14,881 nt of DNA from an uncultured Coriobacteriaceae bacterium (GCA_902783925.1 CACZSV010000148.1:1-14881), one strand, 5' to 3'. Counted from the stretch's first letter, positions 1 through 7,695 are shown. Translations and numbers: made by a program. Notes: a model not told the origin generated them from the sequence alone.

Positions 1-696
1 CATATCCGCCGCTACGGCGCGCATGGCACGAGCCATCGCTATGCAGCTCAGCAGGCAGCAAACCTTTTGGGCCGCCCGCTTCGCGACCTCGGTCTCATCA
101 CCTGCCATCTGGGCAACGGCGGTTCCATCACGGCCGTCAACCATGGCAAGTCCATCGACACCTCCATGGGATTCACACCGCTCGAAGGCCTGATGATGGG
201 CACGCGTTCGGGCAGCATCGACCCCGCCATCATTACTTACGTCATGCGACGCGAAGGCAAAAGCTTTGACGAGATGGATTCTATCCTCAACCGCGAAAGC
301 GGCATTTTGGGCATTACGGGGACGAGCAGCGATATGCGCGACGTGCTCGATGCAGCCGCGTCGGGCGACGAGCGCGCGAGCCTTGCCATCGACATGTACG
401 TCTATCGCGTGCAAAAGCAGATTGGCGGCTACTATGCAGCCATGACCCGCACCGATGCTGTCGTCATGACGGCCGGTATTGGCGAGAACTCGGCAGATCT
501 GCGCGAACGTATCTTCGAAGGGCTCGCGCATATGGGCATGATACTCGACAAAGAGCGCAATGATTTCGAAGGCGCCGTTGGTCAGAATCGCATCATCTCC
601 ATCGACGATAGCCCCATCAAGATCTGCGTGGTCACCACCGACGAGGAGATGCGTATCGCACGCGAAACGGATAATCTAGTGAACCAAATGATGTAG
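1..696 (+). CDS. ackA: Acetate kinase, C-terminal part (5' end outside window)
   Basis: Acetate kinase interconverts acetyl phosphate plus ADP and acetate plus ATP, the last step of the Pta-AckA route of acetate formation in the cytoplasm. The frame is open from base 1 and gives 231 residues, a little over half of the usual ~400, so the N-terminal domain is missing only because of the window edge. The first visible residues contain the family motif RRYGAHGTSHRY with the catalytic-site histidine. They are followed by the phosphate-binding CHLGNGGS, then MGFTPLEGLMMGTRSGSIDP with the active-site arginine, TAGIGENS, and near the end TTDEEMRIARE with the metal-site glutamate. All expected conserved residues of this half are present, so the enzyme looks functional. 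Its usual partner pta would lie upstream. The next gene starts about 108 bases further on, after a weak hairpin, and is functionally unrelated. Confidence 0.96.
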   Translation, partial: HIRRYGAHGTSHRYAAQQAANLLGRPLRDLGLITCHLGNGGSITAVNHGKSIDTSMGFTPLEGLMMGTRSGSIDPAIITYVMRREGKSFDEMDSILNRESGILGITGTSSDMRDVLDAAASGDERASLAIDMYVYRVQKQIGGYYAAMTRTDAVVMTAGIGENSADLRERIFEGLAHMGMILDKERNDFEGAVGQNRIISIDDSPIKICVVTTDEEMRIARETDNLVNQMM

Positions 697-738
697 GAGT
701 AGAAGTGAGTTTTTGGGTACTTGTCTGTGTTACCATAC

Positions 739-766
739 AAACAAGGTGAATTGTGTCACCCTGTTT
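739..766. terminator. Imperfect hairpin after ackA, possible weak terminator
   Basis: The arms AAACAAGGTGA (739-749) and TCACCCTGTTT (756-766) pair in ten of eleven positions (one A-C mismatch) around a six-base loop. Downstream on the plus strand the sequence is GCGTTTTGG, a poor U-tract, so termination would be weak. It lies 43 bases after the ackA stop. Just upstream, TTGGGT (713-718) and TACAAA (736-741) with a 17-base gap could be a weak promoter for the next operon. If that promoter is real, the hairpin would sit in the 5' leader of the signalling mRNA instead of acting as a terminator. Confidence 0.35.
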
Positions 767-803
767 GCGTTTTGGCCCGTTTGATAAGCTGCTGGTGGGT
801 ACG

Positions 804-2483
804 ATGAAAGAATCAAAACAGGGCATAGGAGCTTCTGAGCTCAAGCGCACTGTTCTCGTTGTCGAGGACAACGAGCTGAACCGCGAGGTGCTCTGCGCTC
901 TGCTCGAAGACGAGTTCCATATTATCGAAGCGGAAAACGGTCTCGTCGGTCTCGAAAGGCTCGAACAGCACTACAAAGATATTTCGCTGATTCTGCTCGA
1001 CGTGTACATGCCTGTTTGCGACGGCTTCGAGTTCCTCGAGCGCAAGCGCCAAGACGCTCGTTTCGATTCGCTTCCAGTCATCATCACGACGGGCAGCGGC
1101 ACAACCGATGACGAGATTCGCTGTCTTGAATTAGGCGCGAACGACTTCATTTTGAAGTCCTCTAACAGGGATGTCATGAAGAACCGCATACGCAGCGTCA
1201 TCCGTTTGCGCGAATCCGCTGCCAAGCTTAATCTGGTCGAGACCGACCCTCTGACCGGCCTGTATAACCGCGAGATCTTCTTCTACGAGATGGGACGAAT
1301 CTTGCGGGCGGAAGAATCCGGCGAATACGACATCGTTTGCAGCGACGTTGAAAACTTCCGCGCGATGAACGAGATATACGGCCGCGAGGCAAGCGACGCC
1401 TTTCTCCGTGCGGCAGCCGAACATCTCAGCGCGCTCATGCCCGGGCTTGTTTTGGCCGGCCGCTTGAGCGACGACGTCTTCGCGTTTCTCATCAAACACC
1501 AACAGGGAACGTGGGCCGACAGGCTCGCTTTTGGAGACGAGCTCGACGGCAAACGTAATTACACCATCAACTTTGGAATCTATCCTCACGTCGATAAGTC
1601 CCTGACTCCATCTGTGGCATGCGACCGGGCGATTTTCGCCCTTCAGACGGTGCAGCACCGTTTCAGCGAGAACACCGCCTGGTATTTAGACGATGTACAT
1701 GAAAAGCGCCTGCGCAGACATCGCATCGAAGAAGAGATGCAGTTTGCGCTCGAGAACACGCAGTTTTCTGTGCACTATCAGCCCAAGCACGATATTCACA
1801 CGGATGGCGTTGGCGGGGCAGAGGCGCTCGCACGCTGGTTCCATCCAGAACTCGGCAGCGTGAGCCCACGAGAGTTCATAAGCATTTTCGAGCACAACGG
1901 GTTCATCACCCAGCTCGATTTCTATGTGTGGGAGGAAGTCTGTCGCGAAATCAGGCGTTGCATCGACCAAGGGCTTGAGCCTGTGCCCATATCGGTCAAT
2001 GTCTCGCGTATAGACTTCGAACTCCCCGACCTCGCCACAAGGATCTCGCAGCTCGTCGATTCGTACGGTATCGATCACTCGCTCTTGCACATCGAGATAA
2101 CCGAATCCGTGTTCAGAGATTGCCTTGAGCAAATCGATAAGACGCTCGTCGAGCTTCACGATGATGGGTTCATCATCGAGCTCGACGACTTCGGCGTCGG
2201 CTATTCCAATTTCACGAGTCTGTTCATGCTCACCTTGGATATCATGAAGCTCGATTTGGGGCTTGTGCGCTATGCCGCGGAGGTCAACGACTTCCAGATT
2301 CTGCGTTCTGCGATCATGCTCGCGGACAGCATGGGGCTCAAAATCGTCGCCGAGGGCGTCGAGACTGCCGAACAAGCCGCCGCGCTCAAGGTTCTGGGCT
2401 GCGACTATATACAGGGCTACTATTATTCGCCTCCGCTTTGCGCGGATGATTTCGAGGCATATCTCAAAGACCATAGCCGGTAA
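804..2483 (+). CDS. Response regulator REC-GGDEF(degenerate)-EAL, predicted c-di-GMP phosphodiesterase
   Basis: This is a cytoplasmic 559-residue regulator. The receiver domain (~15-135) has the acidic pair E21/D22 and phospho-acceptor D66 in LLDVYMP. A GGDEF-like domain follows (~148-310): it opens with DPLTGLYNR (148-156), but the signature GGDEF is replaced by SDDVF (222-226), so cyclase activity is unlikely. The EAL domain (~325-555) keeps the residues expected of active c-di-GMP phosphodiesterases: EAL (340-342), SVNVS, EITES, DDFGVGYSN from 461, DIMKLD, AEGVE (516-520) and QGYYYSPPL. I infer phosphorylation-controlled c-di-GMP hydrolysis, with the dead GGDEF domain possibly sensing GTP. 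A GTG start at 753 is possible, but ATG 804 gives a normal receiver N-terminus and follows GGTGGG. The Hpt gene begins 27 bases after the stop and the kinase gene follows, consistent with an operon and a phosphorelay. Confidence 0.93.
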   Translation: MKESKQGIGASELKRTVLVVEDNELNREVLCALLEDEFHIIEAENGLVGLERLEQHYKDISLILLDVYMPVCDGFEFLERKRQDARFDSLPVIITTGSGTTDDEIRCLELGANDFILKSSNRDVMKNRIRSVIRLRESAAKLNLVETDPLTGLYNREIFFYEMGRILRAEESGEYDIVCSDVENFRAMNEIYGREASDAFLRAAAEHLSALMPGLVLAGRLSDDVFAFLIKHQQGTWADRLAFGDELDGKRNYTINFGIYPHVDKSLTPSVACDRAIFALQTVQHRFSENTAWYLDDVHEKRLRRHRIEEEMQFALENTQFSVHYQPKHDIHTDGVGGAEALARWFHPELGSVSPREFISIFEHNGFITQLDFYVWEEVCREIRRCIDQGLEPVPISVNVSRIDFELPDLATRISQLVDSYGIDHSLLHIEITESVFRDCLEQIDKTLVELHDDGFIIELDDFGVGYSNFTSLFMLTLDIMKLDLGLVRYAAEVNDFQILRSAIMLADSMGLKIVAEGVETAEQAAALKVLGCDYIQGYYYSPPLCADDFEAYLKDHSR

Positions 2484-2510
2484 CGCATATGCACTAGAGG
2501 GGAGATGCGC

Positions 2511-2882
2511 GTGACTGTCGAAGAACTGTATGAAAGCATGGGCGCAAGTTACAAGAGTGCCAAGCGCGTGCTTCAGACGGACGGGCTTATCGCGAAGTTC
2601 ATTCAGAAATACCCAACGGATTCTTCTTTCGACCGCATGCGCAGCTCTTGGACCGAGCGCGATGCGCAGGGGACGTTCGAAGGGGCGCATTCCATGAAAG
2701 GCGTCTGTGCGAACTTGGGTCTCGATGACTTGAGCGCGCGTGCAAGCGTGCTGGCGGAGGAGTTTCGTCCGGGCAACGCACGCACGATGGACGATGCGCA
2801 AGTCGATGCATACATCGAGGAGCTTGCACAAAAGCAGACGATGACGCTCGAGGCCATCGGCGCGTTTGCTGCCGAGCAATAA
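2511..2882 (+). CDS. Stand-alone histidine phosphotransfer (Hpt) protein
   Basis: This small, probably all-helical cytoplasmic protein has 123 residues. The segment FEGAHSMKGVCANLG matches the Hpt signature, with the phosphorylatable histidine at residue 60 and the following lysine and glycine (HSMKG) conserved. The helix after it (LDDLSARASVLAEEFR) is also typical. Its role would be to shuttle phosphate between a hybrid-kinase receiver and the final response regulator. GTG at 2511 is preferred because AGGGGA (2498-2503) lies seven bases upstream. The ATG at 2505 also opens the frame, adding two residues, but the ribosome-binding site would then touch the start codon. It sits 27 bases after the REC-EAL gene and about 40 bases before the hybrid kinase, the two likely partners. 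Confidence 0.88.
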   Translation: MTVEELYESMGASYKSAKRVLQTDGLIAKFIQKYPTDSSFDRMRSSWTERDAQGTFEGAHSMKGVCANLGLDDLSARASVLAEEFRPGNARTMDDAQVDAYIEELAQKQTMTLEAIGAFAAEQ

Positions 2883-2923
2883 CGCGAGCATCGAGGATGG
2901 CGTCGAATGGGGTTGGGGGAACT

Positions 2924-5575
2924 ATGAGACACGATACGAAGGTGATCGTCGGTGGCCTTCTCTTCATTTTCATCTTGGCCATCGTCGTTTTTCTTTCGCT
3001 TAATCGCTACATGGATACGCAGACGGAAAAGGACGTGCGTCAGATTGCCGATGTGTATCTGCAGGGCGTCGTGGATCAGGAAGCCGACCGCTTTGAATCA
3101 ATTAAGAGCATACGCTTTACTCAGCTCGACGCCATGCTGGAAGAAATCGCAGCGCTCGGCGAGAATCCCAGCACCGATCAGGTCAACAACGTAATTAACG
3201 CCATGGGCCATATGCAGCGGCTCGAGAACTGCTCGCTGGTCTCTGCGTCTGGCGAAATCGCGTCGGTCTACGGAGCGCCCATCGTGCGCTTGGGGGACCC
3301 ATCGTTTCTCATGGAGGGTATCCGCGAGGGCAAGCAGTTCGTTACGGGCGGATGGAGCGACGAGATGCAGTATATGATATATGCATCTCCGCTCAGCGTA
3401 CCCATGCAAAACGGCGAGCAGAGCATTGGCATTCTGTGGTGCAAGCCCGCCTCGAAGTTCATGGAAATCATGAACCTCAATTCCGAGGGCTCGCTTGCCG
3501 AATTCCATGTCGTGCGCCGAGATACCAGCTATGTGTTCGAGGTGGGACAGCCAGCTGGCGATAAGTATATCGACAAGGTCCTCGCATATCTCACGCCCGA
3601 CGATATGACGGCGCAGCAGGCGGCAGATGCATTCCAAAAGGCAATTAAGAACAATGAGTCCTTCTCGCTCACAACTCAATACATCGATAAGGAGCATGGC
3701 ATCAACGAGCATCGCAATGTCCGCGCTGTGCCGCTCAAAGACAGCAATTGGTATCTCATAAGCGTGCTTCCGTATGGCGTGCTCGACGAGACGATCAAGG
3801 GCATGGGCAATTCACGAACCATAGGAATGATAATTGCCGTCATCGTCCTCGCGCTTGGCATACTTGTAGTATTCTCGATGTACCTGCGCATGACACGCAG
3901 GCAGGTCGCCGCGCTCGAGGAGGCAACGCATAGGGCCCAAGATGCCCTCGCGCGTGCCGAAGAGGCGAACAAACAAGCCGTCTTGGCCCGTAACGAAGCC
4001 GAGCTTGCCCGGCAGGCGGCGGAAAACGCGAACAAGGCGAAGAGCGAGTTTCTCTCGAACATGAGCCATGATATCCGAACGCCCATGAACGCTATCGTCG
4101 GGCTAACGTCAATCGCGCGCAACCATCTTGACGACCGCTCGCGTGTTGACGATGCGCTCAAGAAGATATCGCTTTCGAGCAAGCAGCTGCTTGGTCTTAT
4201 CAACGACGTGCTTGACATGTCGAAGATCGAAAGTGGGAAGATGACGCTTGTCTACGAGGAGCTATCGCTGCGCGAGACGCTCGAGACGATCTGCGATATC
4301 GTCCGCCCGCAAGTCAAGCAAAACGGACAGCACTTCGACGTCATCACCCATGACGTCATTTCCGAAGAGGTCTACTGCGATGGCGTGCGCCTGAACCAAG
4401 TCTTGCTTAATTTCCTCAGCAATGCGCTGAAATTCACACCGCAGGACGGGGTCATCAACATCGAGCTCTGGCAAGAGCAAAGCGAGAAGGGCGAGAAGTG
4501 GGTCCGCACGCATTTTGCCGTGACGGATACCGGCATTGGCATGAACGATGAATTCAAAGAGAAACTCTTCCAGGCGTTTGAGCGCGAGGACAATCTGCGT
4601 GTGCACAAGACGCAGGGCTCGGGCCTGGGCCTCTCCATTTCCAAGTACATCATCGATGCCATGGAAGGCTCCATCGAGGTCGAAAGCGAGCAGGGGAAAG
4701 GGTCGCGTTTCCACATTGCCGTCGACTTTGAGCGTGTGCTTCATGCAGAAGGGGATATGAAACTTCCTGCGTGGAGCATTCTCGTGGTGGATGATAATAT
4801 CGATCTTTGTAAATCGGCCGAAGCGACGCTCACCGATCTTGGATGCGTGCCCACATGGTGTCTTACCGGTGAGGAGGCAATAGATCTGTGCCAGTCCGCG
4901 AACAAGCGCGACGACGATTTCTTCGCCGTTCTCATCGATTACAAGCTTAAAGGCATGAATGGCATCGAGACGGCTGTTAAGATTCGCAGCATTCTCGGCG
5001 ACGATGTGCCCATTAGCCTCATCTCCGCCTACGATTGGTCCGAAATCGAAGAAGAGGCCAAAGCCGCGGACATCACCAGATTCATTCCAAAGCCGCTTTT
5101 CAAATCGACCCTGTATCGTGTTCTGAGCAAGCTTGATAGCGATGAAGAAGCAGAGCAGGGAAAAGCAGATGCGGGCGGTCAGCAGGCGAGCATTGCGGGA
5201 ATGAACATACTCATTGCAGAAGATCAGGAGATAAATGCAGAGATCATCACGGTTGTCCTAGAAGAGGCTGGCGCGTCGGTCATGCATGCAGAGGACGGCC
5301 AGATTGCCACGGAAATGTTCGCGATCTCAGAGGTCGGTACTTTCGATGCCATTCTCATGGACCTTCGCATGCCCAATATGAACGGTTTCGAGGCGACGCA
5401 GGCAATCCGTGCGATGGAGAGAAGCGATGCGCAGGACATTCCCATCATCGCTATGACGGCAGATGCCTTTGTCGAAGATGCCAAGAAGTGCCTTGAAGTG
5501 GGAATGAACGCGCATATGGCAAAGCCCGTCGATGTCAATGCGCTTTTGAGCTTGCTTACGAAATATCGGGGATAA
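2924..5575 (+). CDS. Membrane hybrid sensor histidine kinase with two receiver domains
   Basis: The 883-residue protein has a membrane segment at ~7-25 and an extracytoplasmic sensor of about 270 residues. The sensor's end (NWYLISVLPYGVLDET) looks like a dCache domain. A second membrane segment (~299-320) and an Ala/Glu-rich coiled coil (~326-372) follow. The kinase core has the H-box SHDIRTPMNAI with H382, the N-box around N491-N500 (NFLSNALKFT), DTGIGM from D535 and GSGLGLS from G565. Receiver 1 (~620-740) has phospho-acceptor D672 in LIDYKLKGMNG; receiver 2 (~760-880) has D813 in LMDLRMPNMNG. Both keep the acidic pair and the lysine before proline. The predicted path is H382 to a receiver, then the Hpt protein, then the REC-EAL regulator. 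ATG 2924 is chosen because GGGGGA lies just upstream and the membrane segment then starts near the N-terminus; ATG 2897 in frame is the alternative. The ligand is unknown. Confidence 0.92.
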   Translation: MRHDTKVIVGGLLFIFILAIVVFLSLNRYMDTQTEKDVRQIADVYLQGVVDQEADRFESIKSIRFTQLDAMLEEIAALGENPSTDQVNNVINAMGHMQRLENCSLVSASGEIASVYGAPIVRLGDPSFLMEGIREGKQFVTGGWSDEMQYMIYASPLSVPMQNGEQSIGILWCKPASKFMEIMNLNSEGSLAEFHVVRRDTSYVFEVGQPAGDKYIDKVLAYLTPDDMTAQQAADAFQKAIKNNESFSLTTQYIDKEHGINEHRNVRAVPLKDSNWYLISVLPYGVLDETIKGMGNSRTIGMIIAVIVLALGILVVFSMYLRMTRRQVAALEEATHRAQDALARAEEANKQAVLARNEAELARQAAENANKAKSEFLSNMSHDIRTPMNAIVGLTSIARNHLDDRSRVDDALKKISLSSKQLLGLINDVLDMSKIESGKMTLVYEELSLRETLETICDIVRPQVKQNGQHFDVITHDVISEEVYCDGVRLNQVLLNFLSNALKFTPQDGVINIELWQEQSEKGEKWVRTHFAVTDTGIGMNDEFKEKLFQAFEREDNLRVHKTQGSGLGLSISKYIIDAMEGSIEVESEQGKGSRFHIAVDFERVLHAEGDMKLPAWSILVVDDNIDLCKSAEATLTDLGCVPTWCLTGEEAIDLCQSANKRDDDFFAVLIDYKLKGMNGIETAVKIRSILGDDVPISLISAYDWSEIEEEAKAADITRFIPKPLFKSTLYRVLSKLDSDEEAEQGKADAGGQQASIAGMNILIAEDQEINAEIITVVLEEAGASVMHAEDGQIATEMFAISEVGTFDAILMDLRMPNMNGFEATQAIRAMERSDAQDIPIIAMTADAFVEDAKKCLEVGMNAHMAKPVDVNALLSLLTKYRG

Positions 5576-5603
5576 TGGCAGCGTAACGCGTTTTGCGCTG
5601 CCA
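5576..5603 (+). terminator. Perfect 8-bp hairpin at the end of the signalling operon
   Basis: TGGCAGCG (5576-5583) pairs perfectly with CGCTGCCA (5596-5603) around a 12-base loop that contains the small palindrome AACGCGTT. It begins on the base after the kinase stop codon. There is no U-tract after it, so it is either a Rho-assisted or inefficient terminator or an mRNA 3'-end stabiliser. It is followed within 13 bases by the first of the GTGCACC palindromes. Confidence 0.45.
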
Positions 5604-5615
5604 CAGCCGGACGAT

Positions 5616-5703
5616 CCGTGCACCTTCGCTTTCAAGGGCAGAAGGTGCACGGCTCCGATAGGGAGGCCCGGCGCACCTTTAGCCGGAAACCCAAAAGGTG
5701 CAC
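5616..5703. repeat. Two outlying GTGCACCTT palindromic elements
   Basis: Unit 1 pairs CCGTGCACCTTC (5616-5627) perfectly with GAAGGTGCACGG (5641-5652) over 12 bp around a 13-base loop. Unit 2 has arms GCACCTTT (5673-5680) and AAAGGTGC (5694-5701). They start 55 bases apart and belong to the same family as the six-unit array at 5931-6227. In unit 1 the innermost base pair is changed from T-A to C-G on both arms. Such a compensatory change suggests that the pairing itself, not the exact sequence, is what is kept. Confidence 0.85.
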
Positions 5704-5930
5704 GACCGTGCTGGGATGGGGGCCGCGTCCGCGCGGAGCTAGAGCCTCGCGTAGCGAAAAGCAGCTGTCGCTATGCGTGGCAGCGGGATATGGAGGCGCG
5801 CATCCTGTGCTCAGACAGTCCTGAGCTCGCGTGGAAGCGCCGCTGGCGCTTCCTGCTCGTGCGGAACTGCGCCAGGACACGCGCCCCCATGCCCCGTATC
5901 CCTCGTCGGTAATTCATCCAGGCGGCAAAC
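5704..5930. other. Gene-free spacer between repeat clusters, rich in hairpins
   Basis: I see no supportable gene here. The stretch contains three clear inverted repeats. GCGTAGCGA near 5749-5757 pairs with TCGCTATGC (5768-5776), with one wobble. GCTCAG (5809-5814) pairs with CTGAGC (5821-5826). GGAAGCGCC (5833-5841) pairs perfectly with GGCGCTTCC (5845-5853) around a three-base loop. Long open frames crossing it have unlikely Arg/Gly/Pro/Cys-rich compositions and continue into the repeat array, so they are artefacts of high GC content. Confidence 0.6.
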
Positions 5931-5955
5931 CCGTGCACCTTTGGCCGGAAACCTA

Positions 5956-6019
5956 AAAGGTGCACGGCCCGGGTGCTGGAATCCCTGCACCTTTGGGCGA
6001 GGCAGCAAAAGGTGTACGG
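5956..6019. repeat. 64-bp exact direct repeat, copy 1
   Basis: The segment from the right arm of one hairpin through the next complete hairpin recurs without a mismatch at 6112-6175, 156 bases downstream, which is three array periods. The next base differs (C in copy 1, T in copy 2), after which similarity continues with one further difference. This points to recent array growth by duplication of a three-unit block, by slippage or unequal recombination. Confidence 0.9.
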
Positions 6020-6111
6020 CCGCAGGCGGAAGATCCCTGCACCTTTGGCCGAAACCCCAAAAGGTGCACGGCCGCAGGCGGAAGATACGTGTACCTTTGG
6101 CCGGAAGCCCG

Positions 6112-6175
6112 AAAGGTGCACGGCCCGGGTGCTGGAATCCCTGCACCTTTGGGCGAGGCAGCAAAAGGTGTACGG
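6112..6175. repeat. 64-bp exact direct repeat, copy 2
   Basis: This is the second copy of the duplicated block described at 5956-6019. It contains the GGGCGAGGCAGCA-loop hairpin with arms TGCACCTTT and AAAGGTGTA. Confidence 0.9.
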
Positions 6176-6282
6176 TCGTAGGCGGGCGAAGCGCGCACCT
6201 TTGGCCGAAACCCCAAAAGGTGTACGGCCCGCAGGCCATCACGACGCAGGTTGCGGCTGCAGGCATAACCCGTGTCGGCGAG

Positions 6283-7425
6283 TTACTCGGCTTGCATGCT
6301 TTCTCGTTCGTGATGACGTGCCTTGTTCGCGTACATGTTCTTATCCACGCAACGCAGAAAGTCGTCTATGGTGTTCTGGTCAGCGTTCATGATGCAGTGC
6401 CCATACGAAAGCGAGAGCTTGAACGGTTTGTCGCTGCTTGTATTTCGTTTTTCGATTTCGGTATCGAGTGCGTTCTCAATCGCAACGAGCTCGTCTTCGT
6501 TTGGGTCTTTTAACAGAATCATGAACTCGTCGCCAGCCATGCGCGTGACCAATGCGTTCTCCGGGACGGCTTTCACGAGTATCCCCGCGACTTCTTGCAA
6601 TGCATCGTCTCCCGCTGAATGCCCATAGGTGTCGTTTATCATCTTGAAGAAGTCGAGATCGACCATGATGCCGCCGGCCACACCGCGCCTGTGCATGTTT
6701 TTCAAGGCCGAATCCAAATACGCGCGGTTGTAGAGATTGGTAAGCGAATCGACATAGGCGAGCTCGTTTTGCTGGCTCATGTGAATGCTCGTGAGAGCCA
6801 GGCACACGCATGGCCAGCCAAGGCTGATGCCAAAGAAGCACGCCTGGATTACGCCTCCCGCGATGGCGGGGAGTATAAAGGCCCAGATGGGAAAGAAACG
6901 CACCTTGCCATGCTTGCGTTGGTACGATGCCTTCAGATAGGCGCTAAAGCCGAGCGAGGCGATCATAATGATATAGCTTGAATAGTTGCCTATCTCGCGT
7001 CTGTATACATTTGCGTCGTCTATGGTGAACATAATGTGCGTAAATGGATTGGTGATAATTGCAACTGCGACAATGCATACGGGGATAAGGAGACCGGGAT
7101 ACCAATGGCGGATACGTTCCTCGCCTTTGTGCAGACGCAAATCAACGTAGAGAACCCACAGATATAGATAAAACGTAGTGCAGAGATAGCAGTATGTGTT
7201 GCCAAACCAATTGGCAAAGCGCGCAAGGGGATTGGTATGCCCGTCCGCAAACCATGTTGAACACTCGCATACGCATGCAAATGCGCAGGCAAAGATCATG
7301 AAAGTAAATAATCTGTCGGATGTACGACGTCTCTCGCGAGTAAGGTAGCTCGTGATGAAGAGCATGATGACGAGCGTAACGCTCATGGCATTCGTGATGA
7401 ATATCGATTGGAGATTCGGTTCCAT
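6283..7425 (-). CDS. Membrane diguanylate cyclase (7 TM segments plus GGDEF)
   Basis: This 380-residue protein would make c-di-GMP from two GTP at the cytoplasmic face of the membrane. Residues ~1-215 contain about seven hydrophobic segments (roughly 10-28, 40-57, 78-96, 110-128, 148-166, 180-200, 203-218), an uncharacterised 7TM-type sensor. The GGDEF domain (~225-375) opens with DSLTNLYNR, has DLDFFKMINDTYGHSAGDDAL for metal and nucleotide binding, and carries AGDEF at 297-301. The Ala-for-Gly change in the first position is found in active cyclases, so activity is likely. On the coding strand GGAAGGGA lies six bases before the ATG, supporting this start. It is transcribed towards the palindromic array and the REC-EAL/kinase operon, so synthesis and degradation genes converge. 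It is divergent from the export locus. Confidence 0.92.
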   Translation of the reverse strand: MEPNLQSIFITNAMSVTLVIMLFITSYLTRERRRTSDRLFTFMIFACAFACVCECSTWFADGHTNPLARFANWFGNTYCYLCTTFYLYLWVLYVDLRLHKGEERIRHWYPGLLIPVCIVAVAIITNPFTHIMFTIDDANVYRREIGNYSSYIIMIASLGFSAYLKASYQRKHGKVRFFPIWAFILPAIAGGVIQACFFGISLGWPCVCLALTSIHMSQQNELAYVDSLTNLYNRAYLDSALKNMHRRGVAGGIMVDLDFFKMINDTYGHSAGDDALQEVAGILVKAVPENALVTRMAGDEFMILLKDPNEDELVAIENALDTEIEKRNTSSDKPFKLSLSYGHCIMNADQNTIDDFLRCVDKNMYANKARHHERESMQAE

Positions 7426-7462
7426 CCAGAATCCCTTCCAAGCCCTTGCATCAGATGAATGA

Positions 7463-7490
7463 AGTATATGCCCAATGGGCGACGTGTAAT
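7463..7490 (-). promoter_or_regulatory. Candidate promoter for the 7TM-GGDEF gene with a palindrome in its spacer
   Basis: On the minus strand a -10-like TATACT (plus-strand 7463-7468) lies 16 bases from ATTACA (7485-7490), a four-of-six match to the -35 consensus. It is about 40 bases upstream of the start codon. The spacer contains the perfect small palindrome GCCCAATGGGC (7470-7480), which could be an operator half-site pair. This is motif matching by eye only. Confidence 0.4.
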
Positions 7491-7695
7491 GCAGTTTTTA
7501 TTCGAAAAGCGATGAATGGCAGCTTGCGGTGAAGCAAAATGAGGCGAGCATGTGGGCGGCCCGTGAAGACAGCAGCTGATCTCTGTGAGCGCGCCGAAAC
7601 GCGTCCCCACGTGCGAAATGAAATGATGGGACAGCCCTGCTAAAGTCCTGTAACTCATACGATTTGGAATCAATAGGAGCCGTCAGGTTTCATAC

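Larger units (their letters stand above)
5931..6227. repeat. Tandem array of six palindromic ~52-bp units (GTGCACCTTT family)
   Basis: Six hairpin units start near 5931, 5983, 6036, 6088, 6139 and 6192, giving steps of 51-53 bases. Each has a left arm of the type (CCG)TGCACCTTT, a loop of 13-14 bases such as GGCCGAAACCCCA or GGGCGAGGCAGCA, and a right arm AAAGGTG(C/T)ACGG. The first unit has a perfect 12-bp stem (5931-5942 with 5956-5967). Arms vary as GTGCAC, GTGTAC or GCGCAC, and loops fall into two classes. Linkers repeat as well (GGCCGCAGGCGGAAGAT occurs twice). The array lies downstream of both converging genes, where a REP/BIME-like role (transcription end, mRNA 3' protection or topoisomerase binding) is plausible. 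Binding of a dedicated protein to the GTGCAC core is another possibility. Confidence 0.9.

Noticed and set aside
753..803. Upstream GTG start for the REC-GGDEF-EAL protein
   Set aside because: It lies inside the hairpin at 739-766 and adds 17 residues that are not part of a receiver domain; ATG 804 fits better.
1686..2891. 401-residue minus-strand open frame
   Set aside because: It lies fully antisense to the EAL domain and Hpt genes, whose motifs are unambiguous. Its length is a codon-bias shadow.
5616..6227. CRISPR array
   Set aside because: The repeated parts are hairpin arms flanking short recurring loops, and the linkers are also repeated (one 64-bp block is exact). There are no unique spacers and no cas genes nearby.
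5773..6513. 246-residue plus-strand open frame through the palindromic array, and the similar minus-strand frames at 5811-6266 and 5953-6216
   Set aside because: The proteins are translations of the palindromes (recurrent KVHG/APLAE or CTFWGFGQRC strings), have no ribosome-binding site and run into the antisense of the cyclase gene.
7664..7684. ECF-type promoter GGAAT...CGTC upstream of the export operon
   Set aside because: The two boxes are present (GGAAT 7666-7670, CGTC 7681-7684) but only 10 bases apart, where about 16 are usual for ECF factors.
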